Shown piece by piece: positions 11,457 through 20,465 of a stretch of DNA of 64,000 nucleotides; the stretch's first letter is position 1, and each line of letters starts with the position of its first letter. The stretch comes from Microglena sp. YARC (Eukaryota > Chlorophyta > Chlorophyceae > Chlamydomonadales > Chlamydomonadaceae): the NCBI GenBank assembly GCA_022414725.1, contig CM039464.1:42540462-42604461 (forward strand), given 5' to 3'. Below the pieces are notes generated by a model. The model did not search any database. It was not told where the DNA came from and worked only from the letters and a program-made list of their open reading frames with translations. The translations under genes and the position numbers were made by a program.

Positions 11457-11963
11457 ATGGATACGCACTGTAAGTTTGAGTATAGTCCACTTGTTGAATT
11501 GGTTGGAAATCTGAAAGAATATGCAATTAAATTCGATGGTCTTTATCCCGACTATCCAGAATGTGAAGATCAAGAATGTGAAGATCCAGAATGTGAAGAT
11601 CCCGAATGCGAAGATCCCGAATGCGAAGATCCTGAATGCGAAGATCCCGAATGCGAAGATCCCGAATGCGAAGATCCCGAATGCGAAGATCCCGAATGCG
11701 AAGATCCCGAATGCGATGGTCTTGATCCCGAATGCGAAGATCCCGAATGTGATGGTCTTGATACCGAATATACCGAAGATCCTGATTCCGAAGATCCGGA
11801 ATGCGATGAATCCAAGTGTGTTGATGAAACTGAGTCTATTTCAGATGATGAAGAAATTGACAATAAATCTCTTATTTTGGGACTAAGTTCATTGTTCACC
11901 AACGCATGTGTTATGATCAATTTATTATTGACTGTCAGTATTGTTGCTAAATTGTATTCATGA
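11457..11963 (+). CDS. Acidic ECEDP-repeat protein with C-terminal membrane segment
   Basis: 168 codons. After about 30 residues come roughly a dozen tandem five-residue units of the type DPECE (15-bp units, mostly GATCCCGAATGCGAA), then diverged units with DGLDPE and DSEDPE. The C-terminus is a hydrophobic helix (CVMINLLLTVSIVAKLYS). This predicts a tail-anchored protein with a very acidic, Cys-rich stalk that could bind metal or form disulfides. No family is recognised. The repeat is where the right-hand contig begins, so the assembler probably broke here. Confidence 0.6.
   Translation: MDTHCKFEYSPLVELVGNLKEYAIKFDGLYPDYPECEDQECEDPECEDPECEDPECEDPECEDPECEDPECEDPECEDPECEDPECDGLDPECEDPECDGLDTEYTEDPDSEDPECDESKCVDETESISDDEEIDNKSLILGLSSLFTNACVMINLLLTVSIVAKLYS
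11568..11760 (+). repeat. 15-bp tandem repeat (DPECE units)
   Basis: About a dozen near-identical 15-bp units within the preceding gene, in frame with it, with CCC/CCA and TGC/TGT variation between units. Copy number is probably unstable and hard to assemble. Confidence 0.85.
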
Positions 11964-12001
11964 ACTTTTTGTTATTCATTTTTTCTTTATATTGATATAG
12001 A

Positions 12002-13549
12002 ATGGAGTACATATCAGTTATATTAAGCGTAATCAAGATAATTGTTTTCGTCCTTGTGGCCGGCGCCGCTGTATTTGTAGCATACATGAGCCATAAAAAT
12101 CAAGTCAAAGAACATTTCACTCAAGACATGTCAGGTATAAGCATTGCTTTTAATGCGGTATTGAATAGGGAACCCAACCAGAACGAACTAGATCACTTTA
12201 ACGAAATGTCTAAAAACGGTTTCACAAGAATAGAATTCGAAACATTCCTAACAAATTTGAAGGCGTATATATTCAAGGCGTATAACGCTGTTTTCATGAG
12301 AGACCCTACGGAATCTGAATTGGCAGAAAGCATTCAAACCTTTACAACTTATGCGTATAAATACGAGGACATTTTATCATTCATAAAAACTCGTTTAGCT
12401 GCTGATGTGTCTATTGATGACAAAGCATTTACTATTCCTAGTACAGTACTGGAAGGCATTGATATGGAACATATAGTCACTGATGCTTTCGTAGGTATAT
12501 TGAGCAGGGATCCAACACCCGAAGAAATTATCAAATACAAAAAGATGTTGAGTGATAAAGACTTGTCTCTAGACAAATTGAAAGATTTCCTCTTGATTTC
12601 AGGCGAATACAAGGAAAATCAAGTTGCCAAAGCTGCTGAACAACTATCAAAAGGTATAAAAGAAGTTGATACTATGTACCCTCAAGAAGAAGAGAAAGCT
12701 GAAAATCTAAATTACGACGTTTACGTCAATATAATATCATTGTACCAAGGAGTGTTGCAGAGGAATCCAACACAGACAGAACTGGATAAATATTATACAC
12801 AAGTGGAAACCAAAAAAATTACACTGCAACAACTGCGTCTTATTCTGCAGAATTCCGAAGAGTATAGGATATTTTCACAAAACCAAACCAATGTCGTAAA
12901 TTCCGGATTGTCAAGCGATATGACAGATCGACAAAACAACTTCTTGATCACGACACAATTTCAAAAAGTGTATGATAGAAGTCCTACAGAGGGAGAAATT
13001 AAATTTCTAGAAGACAAGATTAAAGCGTACTCTATGAATGATGAAAATCTGTATGACTATATATCGCGCCTGAAACACATGGAAAGTTTCAATCCAAAAG
13101 ATGATATTCCCGTTGACAATGAATCAGACAAAACACCAATAAGTTTCGGAATGACACCCGATGATTATATGATAGATAAACCGGTGTATAAGGGTCCAGG
13201 ATCAAAATTCAAAGAAAGCGAGATATTTAAAATTGCCGAAAAGGTGTCTAAGATATTAACGGGTTCTAAATCACAAGGGTATACAAGCTATGTAAACCAA
13301 CGTAATACAGAAGATAAAGATTATATGGGTGCAAAATACCAAACAGGGTTCCAAAAAGAAAGTGAATTGGTAAGTGATGAAGCTAAAGCTCCGCCTGTAT
13401 ACCAAGTTGTCCCAAAAAATAATTGCCCACCTTGTAGGGTCAATCCGTTGATTGATCAAACATCTTTGATCGGTACACTTTTGAACGATGCACAAGAAAC
13501 ACAAGTAGGGTCTATATTGTCAAAGTTTAATTATCAAAATGTTGACTAA
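12002..13549 (+). CDS. N-terminally anchored protein with DUF4214-like helical repeats
   Basis: 515 codons. Residues about 7-27 form a membrane helix (VIKIIVFVLVAGAAVFVAYM). Five repeats follow with the pattern xxRxPTxxEL: NREPNQNEL, MRDPTESEL, SRDPTPEEI, QRNPTQTEL and DRSPTEGEI, spaced about 45-85 residues apart. This resembles the DUF4214-type helical repeat. The C-terminus has a CPPCR motif and a conserved-looking LIGTLLNDAQ segment. Similar anchored proteins occur in mimivirus-like genomes and may be virion proteins (from memory). The stop codon TAA (13547-13549) overlaps the RPB2 stop codon on the other strand. Confidence 0.65.
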   Translation: MEYISVILSVIKIIVFVLVAGAAVFVAYMSHKNQVKEHFTQDMSGISIAFNAVLNREPNQNELDHFNEMSKNGFTRIEFETFLTNLKAYIFKAYNAVFMRDPTESELAESIQTFTTYAYKYEDILSFIKTRLAADVSIDDKAFTIPSTVLEGIDMEHIVTDAFVGILSRDPTPEEIIKYKKMLSDKDLSLDKLKDFLLISGEYKENQVAKAAEQLSKGIKEVDTMYPQEEEKAENLNYDVYVNIISLYQGVLQRNPTQTELDKYYTQVETKKITLQQLRLILQNSEEYRIFSQNQTNVVNSGLSSDMTDRQNNFLITTQFQKVYDRSPTEGEIKFLEDKIKAYSMNDENLYDYISRLKHMESFNPKDDIPVDNESDKTPISFGMTPDDYMIDKPVYKGPGSKFKESEIFKIAEKVSKILTGSKSQGYTSYVNQRNTEDKDYMGAKYQTGFQKESELVSDEAKAPPVYQVVPKNNCPPCRVNPLIDQTSLIGTLLNDAQETQVGSILSKFNYQNVD

Positions 13550-16500
13550 ATCGTGGAGAACCTTGCAGCAACGTTCATGGTTTGGATTTCTTGGAAGAGT
13601 AATTTACAGGCATACGGAAGTCTGATCTCGCTGAAATCTGTCGTATTATTGCATGCCTTGCACAACCATATATTTTTTTCGGGATTAGCCGCAGTCGCTG
13701 TCATCCCACAGGTCTTACATATGAACAATCTGTAGTTGTCACTACATTCCATGAACCTCTCCTTTGCGAACTGCATACAACCGTGCGCCCACTTGCACTC
13801 CACTTCCATCTCCCCAAGACGCAGTCCACCGTCACGAGCTCTACCTTCAGCAGGCTGCCAAATCAACATTACTACAGGTCCGTTATTGGACCTCGAATGA
13901 ACCTTGTCTTGGACAAGATGCTTAAGTCGTTGATAATACGTGGGTCCTATGAATATCTCGGTCTCCATCATCTCTCCTGTGCGGCTGTTGTGCATAATTT
14001 CATTACCATACCTCTCTAGTCCACATGTTTGCAAGGAATCAGCCAAGTCCTCTACGTTGACGTCTGTGAATGGCGTTCCATCACCACGAGTTCCTTTGAC
14101 TACACAACTCTTACCCATTATACACTCCATTAGTTGCCCAATAGTCATTCGAGACGGAACGGCATGAGGGTTCATTATGATGTCGGGAACGAGACCTTCC
14201 TTGGTGAATGGCATATCCTCCTGTCTGTATATCATACCAACCGTTCCTTTTTGTCCGTGTCGGGATTGACCACAAAAACAGACAACTCCTTTCCGGCGCA
14301 CATAGATGACTCCTTCACCCAAAGGAACTGAGCAGCAGTATACAAACCCGTCATGGTTAATGTCTCCGTTTTGAATATTTACTTCAGTGGATAGAACCAG
14401 TGGCACTGTGTCTTTTTCTAATTTGAGAATGTTCAAGTCCCATTTTCTGGTATTCGTATTGAAAACCTTATCACATGCCCATCCCGCATGGAGACACAAC
14501 CTCTGGAAATCGTCCGCAAAATCGTTAATATCAGTGCTGAATGTTGTTTCCGCTATAACTCCAACAAGGTTTTGGCACTGTATGCTATTTAGCGCCCATA
14601 CCCAAGTCGGAAACTTGTACAAATTTTCCTCATCCAAGAAGAGTGCGATATCGATGCACGGACATATCCCATTAAGGATCCATCTACCGTATGCTTGGAT
14701 CATATATGATACATATACAACTAGTATGGAATTTGGAAAGCGAATGAGCTGTGGTGCATTGTATTTGTCATATATAATCATTGGATGCGCCTCTGGAATC
14801 CAATCATTACTGTTCTTCTTGTAGAACAAGTCCTTTTTCACAATATCCTTGGCCATCTTACACTTGAATTTTTTAGTGCGATTAGATGAGATATACATCC
14901 TGTGATTTGGCGTGACTTGTAAGTTGATATTATCATTCACCACCTTATGAAACTTTCCTTTGTATTCGTATTTCTGAAGGCCTACTGGATTTTGATATAC
15001 AAGCTTATTATCAACCATAGTAGCGATTGTGTGGTTGAAAGTCAGATTGCTCACAAACACCCATCCTGAAGTCGTTAGTACTTCGTGATCTGCAGTGTAG
15101 CAACTGAACTTGTCCCCAATTGTTGGTATTCTGTCGCTCCTAACCTTAATCTTACTGAAGTTGTAACCATCTCCGTTTGTATTGTTGAAGTATTTGTTTT
15201 CGCAGCAATTCTTGTCGATGAAACATACCTCAGTGTTCTTTAACGAACAACTCATGTCTTTGTTGACAATCATACCATTGATTTTCTGGGGCATGCACTT
15301 GCCAATAAGGATATCCGACCCATTAACACATGTATTCTCGGGAACAAATCCGTTTGAGCCAAGCTTTGAGTAATTATATGGTTTAAGTTGTTTCACCCCC
15401 TCGTTTGATGGATGACAATAGAACTCTTCCTCGCCGGTCGAATGGTTCTTGTTGTTCTGATCCTTGTACGTCCTATATACGGTGGATTGAAACATTCCCC
15501 TGTCTATGCTCGACTTGTTCATGATGACAGAATCCTCCTGATTGAATCCGGTATACGCCGCGATGGCAACAATGACATTCAAACCACATGGCAAGTCATC
15601 TACATTCACAATCTGGGCAGTCTTTGTGTACACGATTGGTTTTTGGGGATAGTTCAAGACATGGCCGATGCTGTCGTACCTGTCTTGGAAGTTCATTGAA
15701 TATAAACCGATTGCTTGCTTTCCCATTGCAGAATTGTGAACCATGAAGCCGTTACCGCCGATGAAGCTATGATTATCTGATTCTGTAGTGATGTCCGCTA
15801 TCATACATTTCTCCTTCAGCTCAATAGAGACGATTCGCTGAAACTGTGTATTGTACATAGAATCTAGATTGATGCTCCAATCCATGAAGTTGTCACATTC
15901 ATCTTTTGATTCACTACAATATTTTCGGTATTCCGCCTTCAAGCCCAGTGATATGTTTAGTTCGTGGTTGTATTCAATCCCTACACTATCCATGTACTGA
16001 CACACATTATGAACACGGTAACCATCGCCATATATGGTTAGATCGATTCCTATGTCAAAGAGCATGTTAATAACTTGTTGGATGAGTTCAGGGTCATCTG
16101 TCACTTTGACCTTTCCACAATGATCCATCCGTGTGCTGTGGAATCCGGAAAGGAACTCCTTAGTGTACATTTTTGATTTAATCCAATTGGGGATGTGATT
16201 TTCAATGTCTACATCCGTGTTAATTAGAGAGTCTATTAGATGCAAACAATTGATACTTTCGCCACATCCTAGATTGTAACCTATGAGTCTAGCCGTCAAT
16301 CTCAAACCCGATTTGTCCATGTTTGTTTTTTTCATGATGTCTGCGTCATACTGACCTATCTTGTGGTCATAATTTTGGACAGAGTGCAAATAAATTCCCA
16401 CTCTAATACCTTCTTCCATCAAGTTACACGCTGGCAACCAACCCTTATTCGTCATGAACAAATGATCGTTTGTTACAACAATATGGCGACCCGTTTCGGT

Positions 16501-18810
16501 TGTAACCTTTACGATTGGCTTGTTTGTTGGACGTATGTATTGGTTGATAACTCTTGTATAACTAGGTTCCATAGTCTTTGGATTGAATGTGACAACAGAA
16601 TCCCCGATTACTACATCCTTAATCTTTTTCCATATCCCGTCTCGCATGAGTACCGGTTCCTCCTCCCAAAGACATTGGTATGTGTTACGAGGGGCTTGGT
16701 TATGATCGGAGAAAGGAATGCTCCCGGCTAGAGCGCCAAGGATGAGTGATGGATGCAACTCCAAATGCGTATAATTGATGTTGATCTTATCTGGGTCTGA
16801 TAGGTATGTGTGATTCATCGCAATCATAGATACGTTTGAATCTTCTACATCTATGTACTCTACGATTCCGGACATATTGATGGTGTTCCAGGTTATGTTC
16901 TTTTCCTTGATATCATCTGCAAATTGTTCAACAACCGCCTTGTTATCATTAACTACAAATAGCGGCCTGACACATCTACCTCCTTCTGTACATATATGAA
17001 TTTCGTTCAGATTGTGTTTCCAGCATACACTAGTGTAAATATTGATACCTCCTTGTAATTTTAAGTTCTTTACGTTCTTCATTAGCTTGAAAGGATCAGT
17101 GTGAAACCCTACAATATCTCCATTCACTACAATCAATGTGTTGCTCCCTATTTCCAATGGGTTAGACGTATGTATAACTCCATATTTTTGGAGGCATTCT
17201 CTAATGTTTAGAGAACAAGATGCTGATGTGACATATGTCATTATGGCAAGATTCTTAACAAGTCCAACAGACGCCCCTTCAGGAGTTTCACAAGGACAAA
17301 TAACACCCCATTGTGTAGCGTGAAGCTTCCTAGGTTGAATCAATTTACCGCTCTTCTCGATGGGAGTGTTGATTCGCCTAAGATGTGAGATTGTTGCATT
17401 GTACGTCATGCGATTCAACACCTGCGCTACTCCTTGTTTTGTTTTGTTATTTTTGATTCCCCAATTGCCTGTCGCTAGCCCATACTTGATACCTGATTCT
17501 ACGATTGTGGACTTGATGATTTTGTTAATGTTGACCTTGTTGATAACATTTACAAAGTTATTTGTTGCTTTCCATGATCCATTGTTGACCTCTTTCTGCA
17601 ACATGTTTCTCATGTCTTTGATCAATTTACCATAATACTGTCGGAATAAGTTGGCCATCAAGATACCTGGAGTGTCGACCCTCTTGTTGATGTATGAGTC
17701 CCTGTCATCCATGGGGAGCTTCTTGATGAAGCACTTGATCAACTTGTTCACCATGTATCCAAGGTACAAAGCTTTCTTCTTGAAGTCAGGGCCGATGTGA
17801 GGCAAGAACTCGTTCTTCAGAATGTTTTGTAATAGCTTCATCTTGTAAGTCCTGATCGCCATGAACTCTCTAGGATGACCATTGATGTTCATATACCTCA
17901 ACATATAGTCATGTGCGTCTTTTTGGCCTACTACAAAGTTTCCGTCATCAGCGCTGCCGACGAGTTGTTCAATGATATCCGGATCATAAGAACCCATATG
18001 TATGTAATCAATGATGTCCTTGTCGCTCTCAACACCCAGAGCTCTGAACAAGACAAATAAGGGAATATCGTGCTTGATGTGGTGGATATTTACCTTGATG
18101 TAATGCCCATACTGGTTCGACTTGGACGACATTTTAATGGTTGTGATTTTTGGAACGCTGAATACATTATCCTGTGTAGATCTGATCTCTGCGGTGTAAG
18201 AGAAGGTGGTTGCCTTTGTGTTCAAAAACACATACGTCTTGTTCTCGGCAATACGATCTTGTGATATAACAATCTTCTCATTGCCATTGACGATAAAGTA
18301 CCCTCCATAATCGTATGGGCATTCGCCCATATTGCATGCATGTTGTGTAATTGTGTTCAACACACAGTAGTTGCTCCTCACCATGATGGGTAGTTTGCCG
18401 ATGGACATTCCATTAATCCTCTTCGTATTGGCGACATACTCTTTTGTTTCCAAATTGTACGTGTTTGTCTGGATCTCGATGTCAACGTAGAGGGTTCCAG
18501 CGTATGTAAAGTTCCTTGACCTAGCATCGTTTGGAGTCATGATCTTGGTGCTTCCATCTTTTTCATGGATGATAGGTTTAGACAGCGCCGGGTTCAATAT
18601 GTTGATTTTCATGAAGTATTGGAAGTTTTCAATTTCTGGGATGTATTGATGGTAAATGTCTATGGAATTGAATCCGTTTATGATTTGTTCGAGCTTCTGG
18701 AGAACGAAATCATTGTACGTATTGATAAGATGTTTAACAAGGAAAGTATTCTTGTTCTCCTCAAAGTAGTTATCAAGTACGCACCACGCCAACTCATTGA
18801 ATGACTTCAT
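13546..18810 (-). CDS. rpb2: DNA-directed RNA polymerase subunit RPB2 with two inteins
   Basis: 1754 codons, intact. Without two inteins (residues 713-1026 and 1237-1515) the protein is 1161 residues, normal for RPB2. Family landmarks are CPCETPEGASVGL, the NQAPRNTYQ/SAMGKQ segment, GFNQEDSVIMNKSSIDRG at the active centre, GDKFS/SRHGQKG, PFTKEGLVPDIIMNPHA, and the C-terminal zinc site (CKTCG...CKAC). It forms one half of the viral polymerase catalytic cleft and transcribes viral genes, presumably in a cytoplasmic factory or virion. The protein is made as one chain and must splice out both inteins. It ends with TAG exactly where the family normally ends, overlapping the stop of the convergent 515-codon gene. 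Confidence 0.97.
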   Translation of the reverse strand: MKSFNELAWCVLDNYFEENKNTFLVKHLINTYNDFVLQKLEQIINGFNSIDIYHQYIPEIENFQYFMKINILNPALSKPIIHEKDGSTKIMTPNDARSRNFTYAGTLYVDIEIQTNTYNLETKEYVANTKRINGMSIGKLPIMVRSNYCVLNTITQHACNMGECPYDYGGYFIVNGNEKIVISQDRIAENKTYVFLNTKATTFSYTAEIRSTQDNVFSVPKITTIKMSSKSNQYGHYIKVNIHHIKHDIPLFVLFRALGVESDKDIIDYIHMGSYDPDIIEQLVGSADDGNFVVGQKDAHDYMLRYMNINGHPREFMAIRTYKMKLLQNILKNEFLPHIGPDFKKKALYLGYMVNKLIKCFIKKLPMDDRDSYINKRVDTPGILMANLFRQYYGKLIKDMRNMLQKEVNNGSWKATNNFVNVINKVNINKIIKSTIVESGIKYGLATGNWGIKNNKTKQGVAQVLNRMTYNATISHLRRINTPIEKSGKLIQPRKLHATQWGVICPCETPEGASVGLVKNLAIMTYVTSASCSLNIRECLQKYGVIHTSNPLEIGSNTLIVVNGDIVGFHTDPFKLMKNVKNLKLQGGINIYTSVCWKHNLNEIHICTEGGRCVRPLFVVNDNKAVVEQFADDIKEKNITWNTINMSGIVEYIDVEDSNVSMIAMNHTYLSDPDKININYTHLELHPSLILGALAGSIPFSDHNQAPRNTYQCLWEEEPVLMRDGIWKKIKDVVIGDSVVTFNPKTMEPSYTRVINQYIRPTNKPIVKVTTETGRHIVVTNDHLFMTNKGWLPACNLMEEGIRVGIYLHSVQNYDHKIGQYDADIMKKTNMDKSGLRLTARLIGYNLGCGESINCLHLIDSLINTDVDIENHIPNWIKSKMYTKEFLSGFHSTRMDHCGKVKVTDDPELIQQVINMLFDIGIDLTIYGDGYRVHNVCQYMDSVGIEYNHELNISLGLKAEYRKYCSESKDECDNFMDWSINLDSMYNTQFQRIVSIELKEKCMIADITTESDNHSFIGGNGFMVHNSAMGKQAIGLYSMNFQDRYDSIGHVLNYPQKPIVYTKTAQIVNVDDLPCGLNVIVAIAAYTGFNQEDSVIMNKSSIDRGMFQSTVYRTYKDQNNKNHSTGEEEFYCHPSNEGVKQLKPYNYSKLGSNGFVPENTCVNGSDILIGKCMPQKINGMIVNKDMSCSLKNTEVCFIDKNCCENKYFNNTNGDGYNFSKIKVRSDRIPTIGDKFSCYTADHEVLTTSGWVFVSNLTFNHTIATMVDNKLVYQNPVGLQKYEYKGKFHKVVNDNINLQVTPNHRMYISSNRTKKFKCKMAKDIVKKDLFYKKNSNDWIPEAHPMIIYDKYNAPQLIRFPNSILVVYVSYMIQAYGRWILNGICPCIDIALFLDEENLYKFPTWVWALNSIQCQNLVGVIAETTFSTDINDFADDFQRLCLHAGWACDKVFNTNTRKWDLNILKLEKDTVPLVLSTEVNIQNGDINHDGFVYCCSVPLGEGVIYVRRKGVVCFCGQSRHGQKGTVGMIYRQEDMPFTKEGLVPDIIMNPHAVPSRMTIGQLMECIMGKSCVVKGTRGDGTPFTDVNVEDLADSLQTCGLERYGNEIMHNSRTGEMMETEIFIGPTYYQRLKHLVQDKVHSRSNNGPVVMLIWQPAEGRARDGGLRLGEMEVECKWAHGCMQFAKERFMECSDNYRLFICKTCGMTATAANPEKNIWLCKACNNTTDFSEIRLPYACKLLFQEIQTMNVAARFSTI
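14266..15102 (-). other. RPB2 intein 2 (279 aa) with C-terminal Gln
   Basis: Inserted between GDKFS and SRHGQKG. It starts with Cys (CYTADHEVLTTSGW), has a block B TPNH, and ends YVRRKGVVCFCGQ followed by Ser. The last residue is Gln where most inteins have Asn, and the one before is Gly where most have His. Gln-ending inteins are known (for example in an iridovirus ribonucleotide reductase). The middle is shorter than in intein 1 and I see no convincing endonuclease motif. Confidence 0.9.
15733..16674 (-). other. RPB2 intein 1 (314 aa)
   Basis: Inserted between NTYQ and SAMGKQ, a conserved RPB2 loop. It starts with Cys (CLWEEEPVLM), has the block B pattern TNDH, and ends with block F/G residues HSFIGGNGFMVHN followed by Ser, so all splicing residues are present. 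The centre has weak LAGLIDADG-like motifs (LIGYNLGCGE, FLSGFHSTRM) without clear catalytic acids, suggesting a degenerate homing endonuclease. Cafeteria roenbergensis virus RPB2 is known to carry an intein; I cannot confirm the same site. Confidence 0.92.
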
Positions 18811-18920
18811 AATTGTGTTTTTTGGTATAGCTCCAAGAAAACCGTTGTTACAATTATATTGTTATATGTTTTTAAATCATTTTTTTATGCTTAAACATTA
18901 CGTGTATTTTTCTATAAAAC

Positions 18921-19277
18921 ATGAGCTACAAGAAAAATCTTTTACTAGAATTTGATGTAGAGGACCAATTAATCAAAGTAGATATAGATGACATATTAAA
19001 GCACAAGTATCCGAAACACACTAAAAATAATACACACATCAATGATGTCATTGAGAACGTTGACCTCAATGAAATTGTTATACAATTCTTAGACATAAAA
19101 TCTGCGCTACGCGAGCATGGTTTCATGGATGGTATGGAAATGTTTGACTTTATGCAAATAGTGAAGGAAAACTTTGTAGAATACGAAACTTTCGAAGACA
19201 AAGGAAACGATGACAATAACGACGAGTTAGGTTACGAAATGATGCCCCTTGAAGAAAAGTTTTTGTATGAAAAATAA
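18921..19277 (+). CDS. Hypothetical acidic protein (118 aa)
   Basis: ATG 18921 follows an AT-rich spacer shared with the divergent RPB2 gene (110 bp). The protein is hydrophilic and acidic, with a DNNDELGYE stretch near the C-terminus and no membrane segment. I recognise no family. It shares its strand with the next small gene, 33 bp downstream. Confidence 0.55.
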   Translation: MSYKKNLLLEFDVEDQLIKVDIDDILKHKYPKHTKNNTHINDVIENVDLNEIVIQFLDIKSALREHGFMDGMEMFDFMQIVKENFVEYETFEDKGNDDNNDELGYEMMPLEEKFLYEK

Positions 19278-19310
19278 TTCATTTAAAAATTCATCAAACA
19301 GTGTAAATAA

Positions 19311-19619
19311 ATGATAATCCTAAAGCATGACCCAATATTTGGCCTCCAAACTTATGTTTCTGATGCTACTTCAAAACAGGTCCTACATAAAGATGGTCCT
19401 GTTCTGATTCCAAAGTTAAAAAGCAATATTTATGTAAGATATTCTGACCGGATTTCCGATTATAGTCATTTGTTACAACCTCATATCGATGAGTTATGGA
19501 ATAGTCTTTTGAACTTGGGTATAGTGGTGGATTACAAGGGGTTTACTAATGGCTTTTTGAAATGCGTGTATAAAAAATCAGCATCCCGGTATTGTAATTT
19601 TACTTTTTTAGGTACATGA
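19311..19619 (+). CDS. Hypothetical protein (102 aa)
   Basis: Starts at ATG 19311. It contains DPIFGLQTYVSD and YVRYSDRISDYSHLLQPHIDELW segments and looks globular. No family is recognised. It overlaps the convergent membrane protein gene by 20 bp at its 3' end, a common arrangement in this window. Confidence 0.5.
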   Translation: MIILKHDPIFGLQTYVSDATSKQVLHKDGPVLIPKLKSNIYVRYSDRISDYSHLLQPHIDELWNSLLNLGIVVDYKGFTNGFLKCVYKKSASRYCNFTFLGT

Positions 19620-19851
19620 AGAAGAACAATATCAGACTGAGCAATGATGACAGTATAACCCAAATGATACATCCTATCATCAGTATAATATAAGGCTGTA
19701 GTTGAATATATAACATGTGCATCATCGGGGATATAATTTTGTCTTTTATAACATCCTTAATTTCGTCATCGTCAAATATTTCATTGGCCACGTATTCGAG
19801 CACCTTATGGATTGCCTTATTTTTAATACTTTCAATCATATTGAATTTCAT
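19600..19851 (-). CDS. Small membrane protein (83 aa)
   Basis: The N-terminal half is a charged helix (DDDEIKDVIKDKIISPMM), followed by a long hydrophobic stretch (about residues 50-80: IILMIGCIIWVILSSLLSLI) ending in KK. Proteins of this build, with 'NP/SPLL' before one or two C-terminal membrane helices, are common in mimivirus-like genomes (from memory). Divergent from the interrupted gene at 19923. Confidence 0.6.
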   Translation of the reverse strand: MKFNMIESIKNKAIHKVLEYVANEIFDDDEIKDVIKDKIISPMMHMLYIQLQPYIILMIGCIIWVILSSLLSLILFFFMYLKK

Positions 19852-19922
19852 ACATAATTTCTTTGGGGTGTCTACCCCGCGATGCGTTAAATGCCGAAAA
19901 TAATTTGAGAAATATATATTAT

Positions 19923-20046
19923 ATGGTCAGGCAAGAAATTATAGAAGATGTATCGTCGTATGATTTCGATAACATCAAAATAAAATCGAAGTCCAGAATT
20001 GGGAAATATGAGTTTTGGAAGATTAGGACGACAATAAAGGCAAGGG
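19923..20046 (+). pseudogene. 5' part of a viral gene split by a retrotransposon
   Basis: ATG 19923 begins about 40 codons of ordinary viral sequence (MVRQEIIEDVSSYDFD...) before the frame runs into the minisatellite. On the far side of the insertion, after the TGTAA tail, a frame without an upstream start (QECIINNVMLFSPK) continues as a typical viral ORF. The simplest reading is one gene cut in two. I do not recognise the family. Confidence 0.6.
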
Positions 20047-20465
20047 TTTACATTCCTATACAAGGGTTTACATTCCTATGCAAGGGTTTACATTCCTATA
20101 CAAGGGTTTACATTCCTATGCAAGGGTTTACATTCCTATACAAGGGTTACATTCCTATACAAGGGTTTACATTCCTATACAAGGGTTTACATTCCTATAC
20201 AAGGGTTTACATTCCTATGCAAGGGTTCCTATACAAGGGTTCCTATACAAGGGTTCCTATACAAGGGTTCCTATACAAGGGTTCCTATACAAGGGTTTAT
20301 ATTCCTATGCAAGGGTTCCTATACAAGGGTTTACATTCCTATACAAGGGTTTACATTCCTATACAAGGGTTTACATTCCTATACAAGGGTTTACATTCCT
20401 ATGCAAGGGTTTACATTCCTATACAAGGGTTTACATTCCTATGCAAGGGTTTACATTCCTATACG
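20039..20465 (+). repeat. Minisatellite of 20-bp and 14-bp units
   Basis: Roughly 20 tandem units of CAAGGGTTTACATTCCTATA. A block around 20221-20300 uses a shorter 14-bp form (CAAGGGTTCCTATA) that lacks six internal bases. Single-base variation alternates between ATACA and ATGCA at the unit boundary. The array joins the viral gene on its left and the truncated retrotransposon on its right. All three frames are open, which produces spurious long ORFs. Confidence 0.95.

Larger units (their letters stand above)
1..11830. repeat. Left copy of an inverted ~11-kb duplicated locus
   Basis: Read backwards, this segment matches 47090-58060 gene by gene: HNH gene, virion protein, ubiquitin-protease-like gene, VLTF3, membrane protein, DUF5832-like gene, small membrane protein, A32 ATPase, helicase, hypothetical gene, ECEDP-repeat gene. 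Positions 1-2000 are extremely noisy with many extra bases, but the nine-fold repeat of the HNH gene is still visible as CTTTCCA-rich sequence at about 820-930. Positions 2000-7800 are moderately noisy and 8000-11830 clean. The gradient is opposite to that of the other copy, which suggests an unmerged contig overlap and not a biological inverted repeat. Confidence 0.9.

Noticed and set aside
11521..11920. Repeat ORFs in other frames over the ECEDP array (NAKIP and SGSSHS types)
   Set aside because: They arise from the 15-bp repeat in all frames; only the 11457 frame has a good start and a membrane anchor in keeping with neighbours.
13553..18804. Plus-strand ORFs of 60-145 codons across the RPB2 gene
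   Set aside because: They are opposite-strand shadows of an intact 1754-codon gene.
20039..20465. CRISPR-like array
   Set aside because: Units are directly tandem without spacers, and there are no cas genes; it is a minisatellite.
20078..20465. Repeat-encoded protein fused to the LINE ORF
   Set aside because: The repeat is open in every frame by chance and varies in unit length, so the fusion has no support as a real N-terminus.
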